Part shown: positions 24,981 through 29,094 of the stretch, in pieces
How the letters are laid out: each line of letters starts with the position of its first letter
How positions within the stretch are numbered: the first letter of the stretch is position 1
NCBI RefSeq assembly: GCF_019655855.1
Contig: NZ_BPFX01000036.1
Span: 1 to 29,094, forward strand
Direction: 5' to 3'
DNA: 29,094 nt
DNA from: Pseudomonas paralcaligenes
GTDB taxonomy: Bacteria; Pseudomonadota; Gammaproteobacteria; Pseudomonadales; Pseudomonadaceae
The notes under the pieces: model-generated
What the model was told of the DNA's origin: nothing
Database searches by the model: none
Seen by the model: the letters and a program-made list of their open reading frames with translations, nothing else
Program-made: the position numbers and the translations under genes

Positions 24981-26056
24981 CCCATCACCACCTTGTTGCC
25001 GGGGATGGAGATGATCCAGCGATAGACGCTGGCCACGTCGTTCTGCATGGCATCAGGAATGGCTGCATCTATGCGACCCACGGCATACAGCGCGCGAGCC
25101 AGTGGCGGGCGGCGCAGGATGGGCACTGAATGTCGGCGAGCCAACAAGCAGATGCGCCTGGCAAGCAGGCCGCGCCCCTTGGCCAGCACCACGGGTGCGC
25201 GCATCAGGCTGGGCCGATACTGCAGAGCCACGGCGTAGTGGGTGGGATTGACGATGATCACGTCGGCGTCCTTGACCTTGCCCAGCGCGGCTGCCTTGCT
25301 CAACAGTTCCTGCTGCACGCTCTTGCGCTTGGAGCGCATCTCGGGATCACCCTCGCGGCGCTTGTACTCGTCCTTCAGCTCCCGCCGGCTCATGCGCATC
25401 TGCCGCGCGTACTCCTTGCGCGAATACCACATGTCGAACAGTGCCGCAGCGGCCATCACCAGCAGCACCGCGAAGCCCACCTTCATCATCAGTTGCTTGA
25501 CCGCCTGAGGCAGTTCCAGAGGAGAAGAGCTGGCCAGGCCGAGCAGCTCGGGAACCAGACCCTGGGCCACGTAGTACAGCACCAGGCCGAACAGCAGCCC
25601 CTTCACCACGACCTTCAGCAGATCCACCAGCATCCGCCTGGAAAACATGCGCTTCAGGCCGGTAACCGGATTGAGCCTCTTGAAGTCAGGTTTCAACGGG
25701 GTGCTGGAGAACACGGGGCCGTTGAAGATGAGGTTGGTCACCACCGCCACCAGCACCAAGGCGCCGATCAGGGGCAGCAGCGCATAGGCTATCTCGCGCA
25801 GGCTATGGCCGCCCTGGGCCGCCAGATAACCCCAGTCCCGCCCCATATGGCCGGCATTGCCCAGCCACCAGTGAGAGTGCATGGCAAACACACTGGCCAA
25901 CTGATAGACCGTTGCGGAAAACACCATCAGGAAGGCGAGCACCATCATGAACGACAACAGTTCCTGGCTACGCGCCACCTGCCCCTTCTTGCGCGCCTCC
26001 TCCAGCTTGTAGGGAGTCGCCTCTTCGCTCTTGTCCTGCTGATCCTGGCTGCTCAT
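24977..26056 (-). CDS. flhB: Export switch protein FlhB
   Basis: A 359-aa export gate protein. The N-terminus (SEEATPYKLEEARKKGQVAR) and four membrane segments are typical. The autocleavage motif NPTH lies at 270-273 within DVIIVNPTHYAVALQY. Cleavage at N|P in FlhB/SctU permits the change from rod/hook to late substrates. Retention of the motif suggests that substrate switching still occurs, although no filament genes are present in the window. The start overlaps the fliR stop (ATGA). Confidence 0.97.
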   Translation of the reverse strand: MSSQDQQDKSEEATPYKLEEARKKGQVARSQELLSFMMVLAFLMVFSATVYQLASVFAMHSHWWLGNAGHMGRDWGYLAAQGGHSLREIAYALLPLIGALVLVAVVTNLIFNGPVFSSTPLKPDFKRLNPVTGLKRMFSRRMLVDLLKVVVKGLLFGLVLYYVAQGLVPELLGLASSSPLELPQAVKQLMMKVGFAVLLVMAAAALFDMWYSRKEYARQMRMSRRELKDEYKRREGDPEMRSKRKSVQQELLSKAAALGKVKDADVIIVNPTHYAVALQYRPSLMRAPVVLAKGRGLLARRICLLARRHSVPILRRPPLARALYAVGRIDAAIPDAMQNDVASVYRWIISIPGNKVVMG

Positions 26057-26793
26057 GGCGCCCCCGGAATGGACGCGCCGAAGCCAAGGGCCCGCTCGAA
26101 CAACAGAGGAATGCGCTGCACCACCAGCGGTAGCGACAGCAACAGGACCAGCGCCCCGAGAGACAGCTTCACCGGCAGAGCCAGGAAGTAGACGTTGGCC
26201 TGGGGCATGGAGCGCGCCATGAACGCGAACGCGACATCGATCAACCAGAGAGCCACGACCACCGGTGCCACTATCATCAGCCCTAGAAGGAACTGCTGCG
26301 TCAGTATCTGCACCAGAGGAATGGAAAGTACGGCCAGGGATACGCTCCCCGGCGGAACCACTGTCAGCAGCCCGCTGAAGGCCCGCAGCAGTTCATGGTG
26401 CTGGTTGAGGGCAATGAACAACATGGCGAAAGCCAACACCAGAAACTCGGCGATGATCCCGGTGACATTCGAGGTGCCGGGGTCGAACACACCCGCGGCA
26501 TTTAGGCCGATCTGCGTATCCACCAGCTTGCCGAGAAAATCCAGCGCGGCATGAGCGGCATGGAAACCGAAGGCCATAACAACTCCTACCAGCAGCTCGC
26601 CGGCGATCACCGCCGGCGACAGCTCGACGGCCCGCTCCGGCAGGGCACCCGCCATCACTGCCGCCAAAGTCAGCGCCAGCAGCATGCGCACCATCAGCGG
26701 AACACGCGCGAAAAAAGCCACCGGCGCAGCGACTATCAACGGAGTCAGCCGCACGCTGATCAGCAAGGTATTGATGGCGAAAGCCGTAAGCAC
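26053..26793 (-). CDS. fliR: Flagellar-type export gate protein FliR
   Basis: A 246-aa, highly hydrophobic protein with about six membrane segments. The block LLVGVVMAFGFHAAHAALDF then LGKLVDTQIGLNAAGVFDPG matches the conserved FliR loop (G-x-x-x-D-x-x-x-G-x-x-x-A-x-x-x-D-P). Length is typical. The start is a GTG at 26793 with AGGGA upstream, 21 bp after fliQ. It forms the gate core with FliP and FliQ. Confidence 0.95.
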   Translation of the reverse strand: MLTAFAINTLLISVRLTPLIVAAPVAFFARVPLMVRMLLALTLAAVMAGALPERAVELSPAVIAGELLVGVVMAFGFHAAHAALDFLGKLVDTQIGLNAAGVFDPGTSNVTGIIAEFLVLAFAMLFIALNQHHELLRAFSGLLTVVPPGSVSLAVLSIPLVQILTQQFLLGLMIVAPVVVALWLIDVAFAFMARSMPQANVYFLALPVKLSLGALVLLLSLPLVVQRIPLLFERALGFGASIPGAP

Positions 26794-26814
26794 AGCGACG
26801 TCCCTGGAGCTGAG

Positions 26815-27078
26815 CTAAAGGGTGGCGCTTTGGGTGATGGTGGAGAGCGCGAACTGCCGTAGCGTCGCAATCATCCAGCCACCAAACACCAGCAGCATGA
26901 CCACGCTCACCGCCAGCTTCGGCACGAAGGTGAGGGTCATTTCCTGAACCTGGGTGGCAACTTGGATGATGCTGATCAGCAGGCCGACGATGAGAATGGC
27001 CAACAGCAATGGAGCAGCCACCATGGCTGCCGTAAGAAGCGCATCCTTGAGCGCGTACAGCACGAAATCCTGTGTCAT
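26815..27078 (-). CDS. fliQ: Flagellar-type export gate protein FliQ, first gene of the operon
   Basis: An 87-aa protein with two membrane helices (about 15-40 and 52-72). The loop TQVQEMTLTFVPKLAVSVVM is the FliQ signature (usual form IQEQTLSFIPK). Length is exact for the family. A weak GGGA-type site precedes the ATG. It begins the operon; upstream lie ~550 bp with candidate promoter elements and no further flagellar gene. Confidence 0.96.
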   Translation of the reverse strand: MTQDFVLYALKDALLTAAMVAAPLLLAILIVGLLISIIQVATQVQEMTLTFVPKLAVSVVMLLVFGGWMIATLRQFALSTITQSATL

Positions 27079-27146
27079 TCCCGATCCCCGACTACACGAC
27101 CAAACCCGGCCGCCAAGGTGTTGCGGACATCGCGGACTGCGGGCCT

Positions 27147-27365
27147 CTACGGGTCCATCGGTTTGACGATGTCATTCTGTGATGCGGTGCGCATGCTATA
27201 GAGGTCGGGTACGCGCATGCAATAGAGGTACCTCCAAGGGAGCATGGTGACCGATGGGTCTCCGACCAGCGGTGATGGCAAAATGACACAGCCCACAGCG
27301 GGGAGCAGTTGGGCCTTCAATTCCTGAGGCTCCAACAATTCTTGAGGTTCCAAACATCGATCCAC
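27147..27365 (-). CDS. Possible 72-aa ORF upstream of fliQ with internal hexapeptide repeat
   Basis: A GTG-initiated frame. Its N-terminus contains LEPQEL twice in tandem, encoded by the 18-bp repeat at 27318-27353, and later two related segments (YLYCMRVP and DLYSMRTA) encoded by the 24-bp-spaced repeat. Both repeat periods are multiples of three, and both mismatches in the first repeat are synonymous, which favours coding. Against it, the GGAG site lies too close to the GTG, no family is recognised, and the sequence may instead be regulatory. If real, it would be a leader gene of the operon. Confidence 0.25.
   Translation of the reverse strand: MDRCLEPQELLEPQELKAQLLPAVGCVILPSPLVGDPSVTMLPWRYLYCMRVPDLYSMRTASQNDIVKPMDP
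27189..27229 (-). repeat. Two 17-bp direct repeats upstream of fliQ
   Basis: GCGCATGCTATAGAGGT (27189-27205) and GCGCATGCAATAGAGGT (27213-27229) differ at one base and start 24 bp apart, close to two helical turns. Each holds a GCATGC palindrome. A perfect palindrome GAGGTACCTC (27225-27234) overlaps the second copy. This arrangement would suit cooperative binding of a regulator at the operon promoter (inference). A coding repeat in the small ORF on the same strand is an alternative. Confidence 0.6.
27218..27233 (-). promoter_or_regulatory. Candidate sigma54 (RpoN) promoter for the operon
   Basis: On the minus strand the sequence AGGTACCTCTATTGCA has GG and GC separated by exactly 10 bp. It matches the sigma54 consensus TGGCACG-N4-TTGCW at GG, AC and all of TTGCA. 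Transcription would begin near 27207, giving a ~130-nt leader before fliQ. Early flagellar genes in Pseudomonas are commonly RpoN/FleQ-dependent. It is a pattern match only; it also overlaps one of two direct repeats and a possible small ORF. Confidence 0.45.
27318..27353 (-). repeat. Tandem 18-bp repeat, two copies
   Basis: CAATTCCTGAGGCTCCAA (27318-27335) and CAATTCTTGAGGTTCCAA (27336-27353) are immediately adjacent and differ at two positions. On the minus strand both differences fall in third codon positions of the possible small ORF. Confidence 0.85.
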
Positions 27366-27626
27366 CTCCGGACTAATTAAATGGCATCACTCCGCGATGC
27401 TGTTCGGTGGCTGACCTTTAACACTGGAATTGATCTGGCAGAAGAAGGGATTTTCCTGTGCCATTTCGTCGTAAGCCCTATCATTCTGCTGCCCCATTGC
27501 TCCTTCGGCTCTCGCTTAGCCTCTAGACATTCAACCTTCCAGCCTCGTAGCTTTCAACTTTGACGGTGCCACCCGCTTCACGGTGTTGATAAGTGCCGCG
27601 CTCATCTCCTAAAAGCTGAACATCAT
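27366..27626. other. Intergenic region between the operon leader and the plus-strand genes
   Basis: A divergent region separating the minus-strand operon from the plus-strand genes. A 60-codon plus-strand frame (27381-27563) has no ribosome site and no recognisable content, so I do not call it. No convincing promoter or terminator is visible. Confidence 0.5.
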
Positions 27627-28085
27627 ATGAAAACTATTCCACGAGCCTTGACAATCGTTTTGCTGTTGGTGTCGGCGCATGCAAGCACCTGCCCTCTCGA
27701 AGGGTATTGGAAGTCTCATGAAGAGAAAACATTAGCCAGTTTCAGAAGCGCCAAAGACACAACTGCAAAGCAGAGGGAGATTTTAACGAAAAATTTCTTT
27801 GGAAAACTGTTCATTCATATCGAATGTGACAAATTCACAACCGTAATGGATGGCTGGATGCAAACAAGCAGTTACAAACTGCTCTCCTCCCCTGAAACAG
27901 CAGTTACTATCCAGTACCACTCAGATCTAGAAGGAAATGTAATGAGTGAGGCAGTAATAGAAGATAAATGCTACTCAGCTCCCGTCAATAGCGGTCAATT
28001 CAAAGAGTATTTCTGCCCAGTCAACGCAGAAGAATTCAATAAGGCTAGAAGATTCGCAGAGCAAGCCGTATCAAAAAGCCCGTAG
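27627..28085 (+). CDS. Small exported hypothetical protein
   Basis: A 152-aa protein with a Sec signal peptide (MKTIPRALTIVLLLVSAHAS, likely cleaved after A-H-A). The mature part is polar and contains four cysteines (in CPLEGYW, IECDKF, EDKCYS and EYFCPV), so disulfide bonds in the periplasm or outside the cell are plausible. It is noticeably more AT-rich than the flagellar operon. I do not recognise the family. It is divergently oriented to the operon and ~550 bp from fliQ, so a link to the export system is possible but unsupported. The ribosome site is weak. Confidence 0.7.
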   Translation: MKTIPRALTIVLLLVSAHASTCPLEGYWKSHEEKTLASFRSAKDTTAKQREILTKNFFGKLFIHIECDKFTTVMDGWMQTSSYKLLSSPETAVTIQYHSDLEGNVMSEAVIEDKCYSAPVNSGQFKEYFCPVNAEEFNKARRFAEQAVSKSP

Positions 28086-28144
28086 CTTTTAGCTGATAGA
28101 GAAAGATTACTCTTCCCTAGCCAGCAGCCCAGCGGGAGACACTC

Positions 28145-28442
28145 ATGACACGATACCCACTTGCAAGAACCATCATTGCCAGTTTTATAAGAATTGCCTC
28201 ACTATTGTGGCTTCCAGTTGTTTTTTGCGGTTGCCGGCGGATATGTAATAAGCCTTTTCCACCCTCCATCACAAATCGGAGAAACTAGGATTTTTTATAT
28301 ATTTATAATTTTACCCATTATTTTCTCTTTCTTTTGGGGAAATACAGAAATCATTAAAATTCAAACAGGCGCAACCGGCAAGATCGTAGCGTGCATTTGC
28401 TATTCGGCCATTGCGTTTTTTGTGCTGTTCTTTGTCGGGTGA
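28145..28442 (+). pseudogene. Small membrane protein gene split by a +1 frameshift in a T-run
   Basis: An ATG at 28145 has a good GGGAGA ribosome site and encodes MTRYPLARTIIASFIRIASL then LWLPVVF, running into a T6 tract at 28221-28226. The frame then ends early at a TAG at 28286-28288. The other frame continues from the T tract to 28442 and encodes AVAGGYVISLFHPPSQIGET and two further hydrophobic segments. Removing one T joins them into a ~98-aa protein with three or so membrane helices. It could be a true frameshift mutation, slippage-based expression, or a sequencing error. Family not recognised; AT-rich like its upstream neighbour. Confidence 0.6.
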
Positions 28443-28459
28443 GGTTCAATGATGCACTT

Positions 28460-28477
28460 ACACCTTTAACCAGGTGT
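28460..28477 (+). promoter_or_regulatory. Possible operator upstream of the antitoxin gene
   Basis: ACACCT-N6-AGGTGT is a perfect 6-bp-arm inverted repeat about 27 bp before the antitoxin ATG. YefM-type antitoxins repress their own operon by binding palindromes near the promoter. The sequence is not the E. coli yefM operator, so this is only a candidate. Confidence 0.3.
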
Positions 28478-28503
28478 TTGACATGGCTCTGGAGACATCT
28501 CCC

Positions 28504-28719
28504 ATGAAAGCACTCACCGCGAGCGAATCCCGCACCAACCTCTATCGGCTCATGGAGCAGACGGCCGAATTGCACCAGCCGATCATGATCTCCGGCAAGC
28601 GGACCAGCTCCGTGCTGCTCTCGGCCGAAGATTGGGAAGCCATCCAGGAAACGCTCTATCTGCTGTCCATCCCTGGCATGCGCGAGACGATCAAGGAAGG
28701 CATGGCCGAGCCGCTCTAA
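28504..28719 (+). CDS. YefM/Phd-family antitoxin
   Basis: A 71-aa protein from ATG 28504 (MKALTASESRTNLYRLMEQT). It shows the YefM/Phd N-terminal DNA-binding fold, the central PIMISGKRTSSVLLSAEDWE block that is highly characteristic of YefM, and a C-terminal helix (EAIQETLYLLSIPGMRETIK) that binds the toxin. GGAG lies about 10 bp upstream. Upstream in-frame starts exist but would remove that spacing. It is followed 12 bp later by a Txe/YoeB-like toxin frame. The antitoxin appears intact. Confidence 0.9.
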   Translation: MKALTASESRTNLYRLMEQTAELHQPIMISGKRTSSVLLSAEDWEAIQETLYLLSIPGMRETIKEGMAEPL

Positions 28720-28731
28720 GGAACTGGACTG

Positions 28732-28983
28732 GTGACCTAGCAACTCGTCTACACGAAACAGGCGCAGAAGCTGGCGGCTGCTGGCTCGAAGAACAAGGCG
28801 AAAGCGCTGCTGGAAGTAGCGCAGAACAACCCCTTCCAGAACCCGCCCCCTTACGAAAAGCGAGTCGGTAATCTGGCCGGCGCCTACTCGCGGCGCATCA
28901 ATATCCAGCATCGCCTGGTGTATCAGGTGCTGCAGAATGAGCAGACGGTGAAGGTGCTTAGACTCTGGTCGCACTACGAATAG
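28732..28983 (+). pseudogene. Txe/YoeB-type toxin gene with nonsense codon 3
   Basis: From a GTG at 28732 (AAGGA about 9 bp upstream) the frame reads V-T-stop-QLVYTKQAQKLAAAGSK and then continues open to TAG at 28981-28983. The downstream part has strong toxin features: NPFQNPPPYEKRVGNLAGAY, SRRINIQHRLVYQVLQNE and a C-terminal LRLWSHYE. These match the conserved end of Txe/YoeB mRNA interferases (PPYEKL, L-x-G-x-x-SRRI-x-x-x-HRLVY, SHYE). The TAG at 28738-28740 sits where family members carry Trp (TGG), a one-base change. Residues after KQAQK also look shortened relative to the family. No alternative in-frame start lies before the catalytic region, so the toxin is probably dead. Confidence 0.8.
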
Positions 28984-29030
28984 CGCCGGCTCTCGACACT
29001 TCCTCGACACGTTCGAGGGTCTGAAAAGCA

Positions 29031-29064
29031 AAAGCCCCGAAAACTTGTTAGTTTTCAGGGCTTT
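29031..29064 (-). terminator. Rho-independent terminator downstream of the tRNA
   Basis: AAAGCCC and GAAAACT arms pair with AGTTTTC and GGGCTTT, with one C-A mismatch and a TGTT loop. On the minus strand the hairpin is followed by a T-rich tail (TTTTGCTTTTC). It lies directly after the tRNA 3' end on that strand, so it probably terminates the tRNA transcript; it could also act on the toxin-antitoxin transcript from the other side. Confidence 0.8.
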
Positions 29065-29076
29065 AGCATTGGGGTC

Positions 29077-29094
29077 TGGCGGTGAAGGAGGGAT
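29077..29094 (-). tRNA. 3' end of a tRNA-Ser, cut by the window edge
   Basis: The minus strand reads ATCCCTCCTTCACCGCCA: the T-arm 3' strand, the acceptor strand CTTCACC, a discriminator G and an encoded CCA. This is the pattern of gammaproteobacterial tRNA-Ser ends (CTCACCGCCA). Only the last 18 bases are visible, so the anticodon is unknown. tRNA-Ser genes are frequent integration sites for islands. Confidence 0.75.

Noticed and set aside
8544..27078. Possibility that this is a decaying copy of a normal flagellar cluster
   Set aside because: Every frame is intact, catalytic motifs are kept, and ATGA overlaps are preserved throughout. Loss is restricted to filament, motor and switch parts, which looks selective rather than random.
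27193..27206. Second copy of the direct repeat as another sigma54 promoter
   Set aside because: It has CC where the invariant -24 GG is needed, so it is not a sigma54 site.
27381..27563. 60-codon plus-strand frame
   Set aside because: No ribosome site, no recognisable content; composition resembles non-coding sequence.
27580..27600. Possible sigma28 -10 element (GTTGATAA) upstream of the exported protein gene
   Set aside because: No TAAA-type -35 element at the right distance, and the -10 match is partial. It would not support control by the operon's sigma factor.
28354..29031. 225-codon minus-strand frame over the toxin-antitoxin pair
   Set aside because: It lies antisense to the well-supported YefM/YoeB-like genes and crosses the frameshifted membrane gene; no motif or start signal.

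Overview
The window looks like an accessory region of a GC-rich Pseudomonas-like gammaproteobacterium. The basis is codon and base composition, flagellar proteins of proteobacterial type, a polymorphic Rhs/YD-repeat toxin, and the 3' end of a tRNA-Ser at the right edge. This is inference from sequence features; no database comparison was possible.

Layout. (1) 1-8220, plus strand: the 3' part of a very large YD-repeat (Rhs-like) protein whose start lies outside the window. It has a LysM domain, a Gly/Ala-rich hydrophobic stretch and a variable C-terminal tip, followed with no gap by a small probable immunity gene. (2) 8221-8543: non-coding sequence with a possible gene remnant. (3) 8544-27078, minus strand: 25 tightly packed genes, mostly overlapping or separated by fewer than 25 bp, in the order of transcription fliQ-fliR-flhB-flhA-flgF-flgG-flgA-flgH-flgI-flgB-flgC-fliE-fliF-(fliG position)-fliH-fliI-fliJ-(fliK position)-flgD-flgE-fliM/sctQ-like-fliN-fliO-fliP-sigma28-like. 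(4) 27079-27626: the upstream region, with a candidate sigma54 promoter, two sets of short direct repeats and a possible 72-aa ORF. (5) 27627-28983: a small exported protein, a frameshifted small membrane protein, and a YefM-type antitoxin followed by a Txe/YoeB-type toxin gene carrying an early stop codon. (6) 29031-29094: a terminator and the 3' end of a tRNA-Ser on the minus strand.

Main point. The operon encodes a complete flagellar-type export gate, ATPase complex, MS-ring, rod, P-ring, L-ring, hook cap and hook, with its own sigma factor. It contains no flagellin, hook-filament junction proteins, filament cap, stator (MotA/MotB), FlgJ, FliL, FlgM or chemotaxis gene. The switch is also reduced. 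The gene at the FliG position encodes only about 141 aa. The FliM-like protein (about 244 aa) lacks the CheY-binding N-terminus and looks more like the SctQ protein of injectisomes. FliF has only a short cytoplasmic tail, FlgH has no lipobox cysteine, and the FliK-position protein is short. I infer a flagellum-derived, probably non-rotating hook-basal-body secretion apparatus, in effect a flagellar type III machine that has converged on an injectisome-like cytoplasmic platform. Its substrates are unknown. A caveat is that filament or motor parts could be supplied by genes elsewhere in the genome.
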